Assembly: GCA_047601745.1 (NCBI GenBank) | Contig: JASGIS010000001.1 | Span: 4,774,001-4,838,000, forward strand | Direction: 5' to 3' | From: JAKPAM01 sp047601745 | GTDB taxonomy: Bacteria > Pseudomonadota > Gammaproteobacteria > Burkholderiales > Burkholderiaceae_E | Length of the DNA: 64,000 nucleotides | Shown here: in pieces, positions 7,864 through 16,651 of the stretch | Position numbering within the stretch: the stretch's first letter is position 1 | Layout of the letters: every line of letters begins with the position of its first letter | The notes under the pieces: model-generated | Database searches by the model: none | What the model was told of the DNA's origin: nothing | Seen by the model: only the letters and a program-made list of their open reading frames with translations | Program-made: the position numbers and the translations under genes

Positions 7864-9495
7864 TCAGCGCGCCGCGATCGCCTGCTGGATACGCCGGGCC
7901 AGTTCGCGCGTGCTGCGATCGGCGGGCACGGCGTCGGGGCCTCGTTCCAGCAGCGGCTGCAGGAAGGCCGCGCGCTGCTTGCCGACCTCGACGCCCCACT
8001 GATCGAACGAGTTGATGTTCCACAGCCAGCCGAGTGCGGCCGTGCGGTGCTCGTACAGCGCGATCAGCGCGCCGAAGCGGGCCGGGTCGAGGCGGTCGAG
8101 CAGGATCGTCGAAGTCGGCCGGTTGCCCGGATAGACGAGATGCGGCGCGAGCCGTTCGATTTCATCGACGGCCTTGCCCTGGGCGGCCAGCGCCTGCCGC
8201 GCGCCGTCCAGATCGCGCCCGTTCATCAGCGCGTCGGCCTGCGCCAGGCAGTTGGCCATCAGGCTGATGCCGCGGCCGTGCGGATCGGCGGGCGGCACGA
8301 CGAGGATGAAGTCGACCGGGATCGTCGCCGTGCCCTGGTGCAGCAACTGGAAGAACGAGTGCTGCGATTCGGTGCCCGGCTCGCCCCAGGTGACGGGCGC
8401 GGTCGGCCAGGGCGCGTCGCTGCCGTCGAGCAGCACGCGCTTGCCGTTGCTCTCCATCGTCAACTGCTGCAGGTAGGCGGGCAGCCGGCGCAGGCCGCTG
8501 CTGTACGGCACGACGGCCTCGCTGCCGCTGCGATGGCGCAGCGCGTTCCACAGGCTGACCAGCGCCATCAGCACCGGCGCGTTGCGGCCGAGCGGCTGCG
8601 TGGCGAAGTGCCGGTCCATCTCGTGCGCGCCGGCCAGCATCTGGCGGAAGGCCCGCGGCCCGATCGCCAGCATCACCGGCAGGCCGATCGCCGACCACAG
8701 CGAATACCGGCCGCCGACCCAGTCCCAGAACGGGAACACGTTCTCGGCCGGAATGCCGTATTCGGCGGCGGCGGCCAGGTTCGTCGTCAGGCCCACGCAG
8801 TGGCGGGCGAGTTGCTCGGGCCGGATGCCCGACGCCAGCAGCCACTCGCGCACCGCGGCGGCGTTCTGCGAGGTCTCGGGCGTCTTCCACGACTTGGAGG
8901 CGACGATGACCAGCGTGGTCTTCGGGTCCAGGCTGTGCGCGAGCGCCGACCAGGCGTCCGGATCGAGGCTGGCCAGGAAATGGCAGCGCGGGCCGTCGGC
9001 CAGCGGCGCCAGCGCCTGCATCGCCAGCTCGGGGCCGAGCTGCGAGCCGCCGATGCCGATGTTGATCACGTCGGTCAGCGGGCGGCCGTCGGCGCCTCGC
9101 CAAGCGCCGCTGCGCACGGCGTCGGCGAACGCGCACAGGCGGTCCAGCGTCTGGTGGACCAAGGCTCCCTGGTCCTGTCCGTCGAGCATCAGGACGGTGC
9201 CGGCCGGGGCGCGCAGCAGCGTATGCAGCACCGCTCGGCCTTCGGTCGTGTTGATGCGCTCGCCGGCGAACATCGCGTCGCGGCGCGCGGCGAGGTTGGC
9301 CAGATCGGCGTGCTCGAGCAGCGCCGACAGATCGGCGGCGGCGAGCGGGTTGCGGGTCAGGTCGATGTACAGGCCGGCGGCTTCGATCGACAGGCGATCG
9401 AAGCGGTCCGGTTCGCCGGCCAGCAGGTCGGCGATGCGCAGCGAGGCGCTGTCGGCCGCGCGGCGTTCGAGGACGTCCCAGGCGGAGTTGATCAT
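7864..9495 (-). CDS. pgi: Glucose-6-phosphate isomerase
   Basis: Interconverts glucose-6-phosphate and fructose-6-phosphate; 543 residues, the usual long bacterial form. Both family signatures are present: GGRYSLWSAIGL near the middle and SFDQWGVEVGK near the C-terminus. INIGIGGSQLGP binds the phosphate; the second phosphate loop reads SKSWKTPET rather than the common SKTFTTxET. ATG 9495 overlaps the nnr stop by four bases (ATGA), indicating translational coupling; a TTG nine bases upstream is less likely. Confidence 0.95.
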   Translation of the reverse strand: MINSAWDVLERRAADSASLRIADLLAGEPDRFDRLSIEAAGLYIDLTRNPLAAADLSALLEHADLANLAARRDAMFAGERINTTEGRAVLHTLLRAPAGTVLMLDGQDQGALVHQTLDRLCAFADAVRSGAWRGADGRPLTDVINIGIGGSQLGPELAMQALAPLADGPRCHFLASLDPDAWSALAHSLDPKTTLVIVASKSWKTPETSQNAAAVREWLLASGIRPEQLARHCVGLTTNLAAAAEYGIPAENVFPFWDWVGGRYSLWSAIGLPVMLAIGPRAFRQMLAGAHEMDRHFATQPLGRNAPVLMALVSLWNALRHRSGSEAVVPYSSGLRRLPAYLQQLTMESNGKRVLLDGSDAPWPTAPVTWGEPGTESQHSFFQLLHQGTATIPVDFILVVPPADPHGRGISLMANCLAQADALMNGRDLDGARQALAAQGKAVDEIERLAPHLVYPGNRPTSTILLDRLDPARFGALIALYEHRTAALGWLWNINSFDQWGVEVGKQRAAFLQPLLERGPDAVPADRSTRELARRIQQAIAAR

Positions 9496-11333
9496 GTTCG
9501 GCAACTTGGGCGGAGCAACGGGGGAGGCCCGCCATTATCCCCCGTCGCGGCCGCGTTGATGACCCGGCGCAGATAATCGGGCAGTTCTCCGGCACGAAAT
9601 CCGATCGAGGCCGGCAGGTCGCGCGCCGCCCATTCGCCGGCGCGCGCGTGCGTCCAGGCGCCCAGGCGGGCCGCATCGCGGGCCGGCAGGCCTTGGGCGA
9701 GCAGCGCGCCGATCAGCCCGGCCAGCACGTCGCCGGTGCCGGCGGTGGCCAGCGTCGGATCGCCGGCGTCGATGATCGCCCAGCCGTGCGCGTCGGCGAC
9801 GATGCTGCCGGCGCCCTTGAGCACGACCACGCTGTCCGTTTCGATCGCCAAGCGGTGCGCGGCGGCGATGCGGTCGCGCTGCACGTCGGCCGTCGACGAA
9901 CCGAGCAGCCGCGCCGCTTCGAGCGGATGCGGCGTCAGGATGCGCGGGCCGCGACGGGCGAGCAGCGTGGCCCGCAGCGCGGGGCGGTCGGCGATCAGCA
10001 CCAGCGCATCGGCGTCGATGACCAGCGGCAGCGCCTGGGCCAGGATCGCGGTCAGGCCTTCGACCGCGCGGATCGTCTGCCCGAGGCCGCAACCGGCGAC
10101 GATCGCGTCGGGCGCCGGATCCAGGCGGCGCCACTCGCGCGTCATCCACTGCGGCTGGCCGGGATCGAAGACCGGGCCGTCGGGTCCGCTGATCGCCAGC
10201 TTGCCGATGCCGGCGGCCTGCGCGCCGCCGGCGGCCAGCAGCGCGGCACCGGCCATGCCTTGCGAGCCGCCGGCGATCAGCAGCGTGCCGAAGCTGCCCT
10301 TGTGCGTGTCGACGGCGCGGCGCGCGAAGCCGGGCGCCGGGCAATCGCGCAGCAGCAGGCCGGCTTCGTCGACCGATAGTCGGGCGGCATCGGCAGCGGG
10401 GACCTGCAGGTCGGCGACGATCACTTCGCCCGCGCACTGCCGGCCCAGGCCGGTGTGCAGGCCGGGCTTGTCGGCGATCATCGTCACCGTGTGCGTGGCC
10501 TGGACCACCGGGCTGTCGGCCACGCCGTCGGCCGGGCTGCCGCGATCGACGTCCAGGCCCGACGGCGCGTCGACGGCGACGACCGGGCAGCCGGTGGCGC
10601 GCCGCGAGCGTTCGCACTGTTCGATCAGGCGCGCGGCGATGCCGTCGACGCGGCGCGACAGGCCGATGCCGAACAGTCCGTCGATGATCAGTCCGGCGCG
10701 ATCGAGATGCCGCGCCAGCGTCGCCGGATCGAGCGCGGCCGCGTCGTCGATCGCGACGTGCGCCGGATCGCGGGCGGCGGCCTGCCGCCAGACCGCGGTG
10801 AAGCGCGCGTTGTCCGGGGACTGGGCTGATGACTGGGCCGGCGACGGGGCCGGTGACTGGGCTGACGGCTGGGTCGACGACGGGGAAGGCGGGACCGGCG
10901 TGCCGGAGGACGGCAGTGAGGCGGACGCGGCGGACGAGGCTGAAGCGGCCGGCGACGGCGCGCAGCTCAGCGCGTGGATCGGCCAGCCGCTGCGATGGAG
11001 CATCAGGCCGGCCAGCAGCGCATCGGCGCCGTTGTTGCCGGGACCGGCGAGCACGACGACCGGCGCGCCCGGCGGCCGGCCGGCGAGCAGGCGGGCGCAG
11101 ACGGCGGCCACCGCAGTCGCGGCGCGGCGCATCAGCGTGCCGTCGGCCAGCAGCGCCGGCTGCGATCGCTCGAGGCGGCGCACGGCCGGTGTCGTCAGCA
11201 GCCAGCGGGTCGCCGCGCGCGACGGCGACGGCGGATCGCGCGGATCGCGCAGATCGCGTGGATCGGTCGCGCTCGCGTCCGGATGCAGGTTCGGATGCGG
11301 GTCCGGGTGGTCGGAGGGAAGAGCGTTCGCCAT
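9492..11333 (-). CDS. nnr: Bifunctional NAD(P)H-hydrate repair enzyme (epimerase plus dehydratase)
   Basis: Repairs hydrated NADH/NADPH; 613 residues. The N-terminal YjeF-type epimerase has the substrate loop GPGNNGADALLAG (usual GNNGGDG, so one glycine is replaced) and VDAPSGLDVD. The C-terminal ADP-dependent dehydratase has THKGSFGTLLIAGG, LTPHPLEAARLL and the catalytic TAGTGDVLAG. A Ser/Pro/Ala/Gln-rich linker encoded by 12-bp repeats is inserted at about residues 121-177, inside the epimerase domain. It is translationally coupled to pgi downstream and 78 bp after dadA. Confidence 0.92.
   Translation of the reverse strand: MANALPSDHPDPHPNLHPDASATDPRDLRDPRDPPSPSRAATRWLLTTPAVRRLERSQPALLADGTLMRRAATAVAAVCARLLAGRPPGAPVVVLAGPGNNGADALLAGLMLHRSGWPIHALSCAPSPAASASSAASASLPSSGTPVPPSPSSTQPSAQSPAPSPAQSSAQSPDNARFTAVWRQAAARDPAHVAIDDAAALDPATLARHLDRAGLIIDGLFGIGLSRRVDGIAARLIEQCERSRRATGCPVVAVDAPSGLDVDRGSPADGVADSPVVQATHTVTMIADKPGLHTGLGRQCAGEVIVADLQVPAADAARLSVDEAGLLLRDCPAPGFARRAVDTHKGSFGTLLIAGGSQGMAGAALLAAGGAQAAGIGKLAISGPDGPVFDPGQPQWMTREWRRLDPAPDAIVAGCGLGQTIRAVEGLTAILAQALPLVIDADALVLIADRPALRATLLARRGPRILTPHPLEAARLLGSSTADVQRDRIAAAHRLAIETDSVVVLKGAGSIVADAHGWAIIDAGDPTLATAGTGDVLAGLIGALLAQGLPARDAARLGAWTHARAGEWAARDLPASIGFRAGELPDYLRRVINAAATGDNGGPPPLLRPSCRT
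10819..10890. repeat. Six degenerate 12-bp tandem repeats inside nnr
   Basis: Units of 12 bp resembling GACTGGGCTGAT, GACTGGGCCGGC and GACGGGGCCGGT run head to tail. They encode the SPAQSSAQSPAPSP-like linker of Nnr on the minus strand. The unit length keeps the frame. Confidence 0.75.
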
Positions 11334-11411
11334 CCGGCCAGTATAGAGGGCGTGCGGCGCCCGGCGGCGCCAGGAATCTGCGCGGCGACAGTCCTTCCGC
11401 TGCGCAGACGC

Positions 11412-12677
11412 CTAAGCGGCGCGGGCCGGTCCCGCGTAACGATCGATCGTCAGGCCTTCGAGCGAGATCGCCGGCTCGCGGCCGGCGACGACGTCGGCGA
11501 CGACCTTGCCGCTGCCGCAGGACATCGCCCAGCCGGTCGATCCGTGCCCGACGTTCAGGAACAGCCGGTCGACGCCGCTCGGGCCGAGCAGCGGCGGACC
11601 GTCGGGCAGCATCGGCCGCGCGCCGACCCAGTACGAGGCCTGGCTGTATTGCGCGGCGCCGGGCAGCCAGTCCGATGCCACCTTGATCAGCGTGCGCAGC
11701 GCCGCCTGGCGCAGGCGCAGGCTGGTGTCGCCGAGTTCGGCGGTGCCGGCGATCCGCAGGCGTGCGCCGAACGGCGTGATCGCGGTCTTGTACGCTTCGT
11801 CCATCAGCGCGCGGGCCGGCCCCTGGCCATCGGGCAGCAGCGCGACGGTCGCGCTGTAGCCCTTGACCGGATACAGCGGCAGTTTGAGCCCCAGCGGCGC
11901 CAGCAGCGCGGCGCTGTCGGTCGCCGCGGCGACGATGACCGCGTCGGCCGCCTGCAGCCCGTCTTCGGTGATGACGCCGCGCGCCCGGCCGCCTTCGACG
12001 GCGATGCGCCGCACCGCGCAGTGAAAACGGAAGCGCACGCCCTGCTGCTCGCAGATCCGGCGCAACTGCTGCGCGAACAGCGGGCAGTTGCCGGCTTCGT
12101 CGCCCGGCAGGTGGAGCCCGCCGGCCAGCGGCGTGGCCGGCGACAGCGCCGGCTCGAGCACGCGGCATTGCGCGGCGTCCAGCGTCTGGAACGGGATGCC
12201 CTGTTCTTCGAGCAGCGCGCGCGCCGGAGCGGCCAGCTCGACGTCGATCGGGTTGCGGAACAGTTGCAGGTAACCCTGCGACTGTTCGTAGCGGATGTCC
12301 AGCGCTTCGCGCAGCGCGTGCAGTTGCGTGCGGCTGTAGAACGCGATCCGCTGCATCCGCGACTTGTTGACGCGATAACGCTCGAGCGTGCATTCGTCGA
12401 GCCAGCGGCGGATCCAGCGCCACAGCGCCGGGCTCGGCGTGGGGCGGAACAGCACCGGCGCCTCGGCCTTGAACAGGTACGACAGCACCTTGCGCGGCAT
12501 GCCCGGCGCGGCCCACGGCGTCACGTAGCCGGGCGCGATGACGCCGGCGTTGCCGAAACTGGTCTCCTGCGCCACGTCGCCGCGGCGGTCGAAGACCGTG
12601 ACCTCGTGTCCGTCCTGGCGCAGGTAGTACGCCGTGCATACGCCGATGATGCCGGCGCCGACTATTTGGATTCGCAA
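11412..12677 (-). CDS. dadA: D-amino acid dehydrogenase, small (FAD) subunit type
   Basis: FAD-dependent, membrane-associated oxidation of D-amino acids to 2-oxo acids and ammonia, feeding electrons to the respiratory chain. The product is 421 residues. The dinucleotide-binding motif VGAGIIGVCTAYYL lies at the N-terminus, followed by FDRRGDVAQETSFGNAG, the DadA hallmark; the C-terminal FAD motif is LFLNVGHGSTGWAMSCGSG. The start is TTG 12677 in line with the FAD motif. It lies 64 bp after the TRAP permease gene on the same strand and next to a racemase-like gene cluster, suggesting D-amino acid use. No alanine racemase dadX is adjacent. Confidence 0.93.
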   Translation of the reverse strand: MRIQIVGAGIIGVCTAYYLRQDGHEVTVFDRRGDVAQETSFGNAGVIAPGYVTPWAAPGMPRKVLSYLFKAEAPVLFRPTPSPALWRWIRRWLDECTLERYRVNKSRMQRIAFYSRTQLHALREALDIRYEQSQGYLQLFRNPIDVELAAPARALLEEQGIPFQTLDAAQCRVLEPALSPATPLAGGLHLPGDEAGNCPLFAQQLRRICEQQGVRFRFHCAVRRIAVEGGRARGVITEDGLQAADAVIVAAATDSAALLAPLGLKLPLYPVKGYSATVALLPDGQGPARALMDEAYKTAITPFGARLRIAGTAELGDTSLRLRQAALRTLIKVASDWLPGAAQYSQASYWVGARPMLPDGPPLLGPSGVDRLFLNVGHGSTGWAMSCGSGKVVADVVAGREPAISLEGLTIDRYAGPARAA

Positions 12678-12741
12678 GCCCGCCCCTATCGTCCCGATCC
12701 CGTCCCGGTCGCCGGCGCGCGCGCCGGCCCGGTCGCGAAGT

Positions 12742-14061
12742 CTACTTGGCTACGCCCATCACCGCATCGGGCAGCCACATCACCGTCTGCGGAAAGACCG
12801 TGATGATCGCGATGCAGATCAGCAGGCACGCGAAGAACGGCAGCGACACGCGGGCGATGGTGTTCGAATCCTTGCCGGTCATGTTCTGCAGCACGAACAG
12901 GTTGAAGCCGACCGGCGGCGTCACTTCGGCGATCTCGACCAGCAGCACGATGAAGATGCCGAACCAGACCAGATCGAAGCCGGCCTTCTGGATCATCGGC
13001 AGCACGACGGCCGAGGTCAGCACGATCATCGAGATGCCGTCGAGCGCGGTGCCCAGCAGCAGGTACAGCACCGACAGGATCGCGATCAGCGAGTACGGCG
13101 ACAGGTTCTGCGCGGCGACCCATTCGGCCAGCTCGCGCGGGATGCCGGTCAACGCCATCGTCTTGGTCAGGATCGCGGCGCCGGCCAGGATGAACATGAT
13201 CATGCACGACACGCGCATCGAGCCCATCAGGCTGCCGATGAAGTTCTCCCAGGTCAGCGAGCGGCTGGCCGCGGCGATGGCCAGCGAGCCGAGCACGCCG
13301 AAGGCCGCGCACTCGGTCGCGGTCGCCCAGCCGGCGACCAGCACCCAGACGATGAAGACGATCAGCAGCGCGCACGGGATCAGCTTGCCGGACCGGCGCA
13401 GCTTCTCGACGAAGGTCGACGGCGGCTCGGGCGGCGGCATCTGGTCCTTGTGGCGGATCGACCACCAGCCGATGTAGCCCGAGAACAGCAGCATCAGCAG
13501 GAAGCTGGGAATGAAGCCGGCCAGGAACACGCGGATGATCGACGCGTCGGCGGCGACCGCGTAGACGACCATCGTGATCGACGGCGGGATCAGGATGCCG
13601 AGCGTGCCGGCCGTCGCCAGGCTGCCGAGCGCGATGTTCTCGCTGTAGCCGCGCTTGACCAGCTCGGGCAGCGCGACCTTGGCGATCGTCGCGCAGGTGG
13701 CCGCCGACGAGCCCGAGACCGAGCCGAAGATGCCGCAGCCGAGGATCGTCGTGTGCATCAGGCGGCCCGGCACGCGGTTCAGCCAGGGCGCCAGTCCCTC
13801 GAACATCTGCTCGGACATCCGCGTGCGGAACAGGATCTCGCCCATCCAGATGAACATCGGCAGCGCCGCCAGCTCCCAGGACGCGGCCGAGTCCCACAGC
13901 GCCGAGAAGATGTTCTTGCCCCAGACCGCCTGCGGCACGTCGGTGAACAGCACCATGCCGACCCAGCCGACCAGTCCCAGCGTGATCGCGATCCACACGC
14001 CGCCGGCCAGGAAGAAGATCATGATGAACAGCAGCAGCCCGCCGATCTCGACGACGTTCAT
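12742..14061 (-). CDS. dctM: TRAP transporter large permease (DctM family)
   Basis: Inner-membrane subunit of a sodium-driven tripartite uptake system; 439 residues and about 12 hydrophobic segments. Family hallmarks are LPMFIWMGEILFRTRMSEQMF, GSVSGSSAATCATIAKVALPE and GTLGILIPPSITMVVYA. ATG 14061 starts one base after the dctQ stop; the frame extends upstream into dctQ but that part is out of family. It works with the products of dctQ and dctP. Confidence 0.95.
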   Translation of the reverse strand: MNVVEIGGLLLFIMIFFLAGGVWIAITLGLVGWVGMVLFTDVPQAVWGKNIFSALWDSAASWELAALPMFIWMGEILFRTRMSEQMFEGLAPWLNRVPGRLMHTTILGCGIFGSVSGSSAATCATIAKVALPELVKRGYSENIALGSLATAGTLGILIPPSITMVVYAVAADASIIRVFLAGFIPSFLLMLLFSGYIGWWSIRHKDQMPPPEPPSTFVEKLRRSGKLIPCALLIVFIVWVLVAGWATATECAAFGVLGSLAIAAASRSLTWENFIGSLMGSMRVSCMIMFILAGAAILTKTMALTGIPRELAEWVAAQNLSPYSLIAILSVLYLLLGTALDGISMIVLTSAVVLPMIQKAGFDLVWFGIFIVLLVEIAEVTPPVGFNLFVLQNMTGKDSNTIARVSLPFFACLLICIAIITVFPQTVMWLPDAVMGVAK

Positions 14062-14062
14062 G

Positions 14063-14605
14063 TCAGACGTCCTCCGAGAAATCGCCGCGCGCGTGCCGTT
14101 CCTCGACCGCGCGGACATAAGTGGGCTTGTGTCCGCGCAGCACGATGAAGAACTCGTCCAGCAGCGCGATGAACAGCAGCGTCGAGCCGAGCAGCAGGCT
14201 GCTCTGCGGGATCCACAACGGGATCTGGATCAGGCCGGTCGCCATGTCGTTGAACGCGTAGCTGTCGAGCACGTACAGCGCGACCGACCACGAGACGTAG
14301 CCGATGAACACGGTGGCGATGCCCAGCGACGCCAGTTCGAACGCGCGCCGCGGGCCCGGGCCGAGCTTCTCGAGCAGCAGGCCGACGCGCACGAAGTCGC
14401 CGTGCTTGAACGTGTGCGCGAGCCCCGAGAACGCCGCGCAGGCGGTGATCCACGACACGATGTCGTCGGTGCCGCCGGTGCGCAGGCCCATCTCGCGCAT
14501 CACCGACGAGACGATCATGATCACGAAGATCGCGACGATGCACAGACCGGCGATCGCGCCGGTCAGGCCGTACAGGGCGTCGAGCGTTTTTCTGAGGGCC
14601 TTCAC
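14063..14605 (-). CDS. dctQ: TRAP transporter small permease (DctQ family)
   Basis: Small inner-membrane subunit of 180 residues with four hydrophobic segments (about residues 13-37, 48-65, 85-108 and 130-150). TGGTDDIVSWITACAAF and HFKHGDFVRV-like features (HTFKHGDFVRVGLLLE) are characteristic of DctQ. The start is GTG 14605. It lies between dctP (40 bp away) and dctM (1 bp). Confidence 0.93.
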   Translation of the reverse strand: MKALRKTLDALYGLTGAIAGLCIVAIFVIMIVSSVMREMGLRTGGTDDIVSWITACAAFSGLAHTFKHGDFVRVGLLLEKLGPGPRRAFELASLGIATVFIGYVSWSVALYVLDSYAFNDMATGLIQIPLWIPQSSLLLGSTLLFIALLDEFFIVLRGHKPTYVRAVEERHARGDFSEDV

Positions 14606-14645
14606 GCGGACTCCGGCGAGGGATGAGGGGCGCGAACCGGCGCCG

Positions 14646-15620
14646 TCACTTGCGATACGCGTCGACGATCGCCTGGCCGTCGGGGCCGGCCTTCTTGAGC
14701 CAGTCGGCCAGCATCGTGTCGCCGACCTTCTTCAGGTCGGCGGTCAGCGCGGGCGGCGGCGGCAGCACCGACATGCCGTTCTTGGTGACCTGCTCGCCGT
14801 ACCAGGCGTTCTTTTCTTCGGACAGCTTCCAGCCGCGCTTCTCGGCCGCGTCGGCCGCCGTCAGCAATGCGTCCTGCGTCGCCTTGTCCAGCGCGTTGAA
14901 CGCCTTGGTGCTGACCAGCACCGCGTTGCGCGGCAGCCAGGCCTGCACGTCGTACCAGTTCTTGATGCTCTCGTAGGTCTTGGTGTCGTAGCCGGTCGAC
15001 AGCGACGACATGTACGAGTCGACGACGCCGGTGGCCAGCGCCTGGCTCAGCTCGGCCGCCTGCACGGTGACCGGCGTGGCGCCGACCAGCTCGGCGATCC
15101 GGGCCGTCGCCGGGCTGTACGCGCGCCATTTGAGGCCCTTCATGTCGGCGCCGGAATTCAACGGCTTTTTCGAGTACACGCCTTGCGGCCCCCACGGCAC
15201 CGAGTACAGCAGCATCATGCCCTGCGAGCCGAGCAGCTTCTGCAGCGCCGGCTTCTGCGCCTGGTAAAGCTTCAGCGACGCGGCGTAGCTGGTCGCCAGG
15301 AACGGGACGCTGTCGAGTTCGTAGATCGGATTCTCGTTGGCGAAGTTCGGCAGCAGGATCTCGCCGATCTGCGCCTGGCCGCCCTGGACCGCGCGCTTGA
15401 TCTCGGGCGCCTTGAACAGCGAGGCGTTGGCGTGCACGACGAGCTTGAGCTTGCCGCCGGTGGCCTTGTCGACGTCCTCGGCGAACTGATGGATGTTCTC
15501 GGTGTGGAAGTTCGTCACCGGGTAGGCGGTCGGGAAGTCCCACTTGGTCTGCGCCCAGCTCGCGCCGGCCATCAGGGTCGAGCACAGCGCGGTCAGCGCG
15601 ATCGAACGGATCTTCAACAT
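14646..15620 (-). CDS. dctP: TRAP transporter substrate-binding protein (DctP family)
   Basis: Periplasmic receptor, 324 residues. A signal peptide ends at ASWA-Q (about residue 23). The DctP pattern is clear: FHTENIHQFAEDVDKATGGKLKLVVHANASLF, then VQGGQAQIGEILLPN, and the substrate-contact region GLKWRAYSPATARIAELVGATPV with the conserved Arg. Orientation and spacing make it the first gene of dctP-dctQ-dctM-dadA. Substrate is unknown; linkage to dadA suggests an amino acid or related carboxylate. Confidence 0.94.
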   Translation of the reverse strand: MLKIRSIALTALCSTLMAGASWAQTKWDFPTAYPVTNFHTENIHQFAEDVDKATGGKLKLVVHANASLFKAPEIKRAVQGGQAQIGEILLPNFANENPIYELDSVPFLATSYAASLKLYQAQKPALQKLLGSQGMMLLYSVPWGPQGVYSKKPLNSGADMKGLKWRAYSPATARIAELVGATPVTVQAAELSQALATGVVDSYMSSLSTGYDTKTYESIKNWYDVQAWLPRNAVLVSTKAFNALDKATQDALLTAADAAEKRGWKLSEEKNAWYGEQVTKNGMSVLPPPPALTADLKKVGDTMLADWLKKAGPDGQAIVDAYRK

Positions 15621-15780
15621 GAGAGCACTCCAGGCACGGGATGGCTGATGACGGGCGGCGGCCGGATCGCCGACAACCGTTGCGCAACGCTGCCGCGCAG
15701 TTTACGTCATGGCCCCGTCCGGTCGACAATCCGGCGATGCGTCGCCGGAACGCCGGCGACCGAGGTTCCGACACCCCTCG

Positions 15781-16506
15781 ATGACTGCCAGCAAGAATCC
15801 TGCCCGCCCGGATCGGGCGCCTCGCCCCGCGCTCGGGCTGCTGATGCTGCAGACGGCCTTTCCGCGGCCCGTCGGCGATGTCGGCAATCCCGCCAGCCAC
15901 GACTTTCCGGTGCTGACGCGCGTCGTGCCCGGGGCGTCGCCGGAGCGCGTCGTGCAAGGCGCCGCCGACGGGCTGCTCGAACCCTTCGTCGAGGCCGCGC
16001 GAGCATTGGTGCGCGACGGCGCGATCGGCATCGCCACGTCATGCGGGTTCCTGACGCCGCTGCAGGCGGAACTGGCCGCGCGCCTGCCGGTGCCGGTGGC
16101 GGTTTCCAGCCTGCTGCAGGTGCCGTGGGTCGAACGCTGCCTGGCGCCCGGCGCGCGCTGCGGGGTCATCACGATCGACGCCGCGTCGCTGACGCCGGCG
16201 CATCTGCGGGCGGTCGGCGCCGCGCCGGATACGCCGATCGTCGGCATGCCGCCGGACGGGGCGTTCCGCGCGGCGATCCTCGGCAACCGCGCCGAGCTCG
16301 ATGCACGGGCCAGCCGGGCCGAACTGCTGGACGCCGGGCGCCGCCTTCGCGAACGCCATCCGCAGGTGCGCGCGATCGTGCTCGAATGCACGAACATGCC
16401 GCCGTACCAGGCGGCGCTGCAATCGGCGCTCGCGTGTCCGGTGTACGACGTCAACAGCCTGCTGGCCTGGTTCTGGGCCGGGCTGGCCCCGCGCCATTAC
16501 CGCTGA
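15781..16506 (+). CDS. Aspartate/glutamate racemase family protein
   Basis: Cofactor-independent two-cysteine racemase/isomerase fold; 241 residues. The two catalytic cysteines are present in IATSCGFLTPLQ (about residue 87) and LECTNMPPY (about residue 204). This superfamily includes Asp/Glu/hydantoin racemases, maleate isomerase and arylmalonate decarboxylase; the sequence alone does not decide. It is divergent from the TRAP-dadA run across 160 bp, consistent with a shared role in D-amino acid metabolism. The ribosome site before ATG 15781 is poor. Confidence 0.8.
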   Translation: MTASKNPARPDRAPRPALGLLMLQTAFPRPVGDVGNPASHDFPVLTRVVPGASPERVVQGAADGLLEPFVEAARALVRDGAIGIATSCGFLTPLQAELAARLPVPVAVSSLLQVPWVERCLAPGARCGVITIDAASLTPAHLRAVGAAPDTPIVGMPPDGAFRAAILGNRAELDARASRAELLDAGRRLRERHPQVRAIVLECTNMPPYQAALQSALACPVYDVNSLLAWFWAGLAPRHYR

Positions 16507-16517
16507 CCGGCCGGCCT

Positions 16518-16523
16518 TATAAT
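16518..16523 (+). promoter_or_regulatory. Candidate -10 element for purL
   Basis: A perfect TATAAT in otherwise GC-rich sequence, about 128 bp before the purL start. The hexamer 17 bp upstream (CATTAC) is a poor -35. Confidence 0.45.
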
Positions 16524-16651
16524 TCCGAATTCCCCCGAGGGCCGCGCATTCCCATGGGCGTGTCGGCCCGCCGGCCTCGCATCGGCTCATCGGCTTCGCC
16601 GGACTGCCCGCAGGCCGGCAACGCTCCCACGCCGCCATCCTCGCCGCCTTC

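Noticed and set aside
9535..12639. Minus-strand 1034-residue frame across nnr and dadA
   Set aside because: Spans two recognised genes in another frame; Arg/Pro/Ala-rich without domains.
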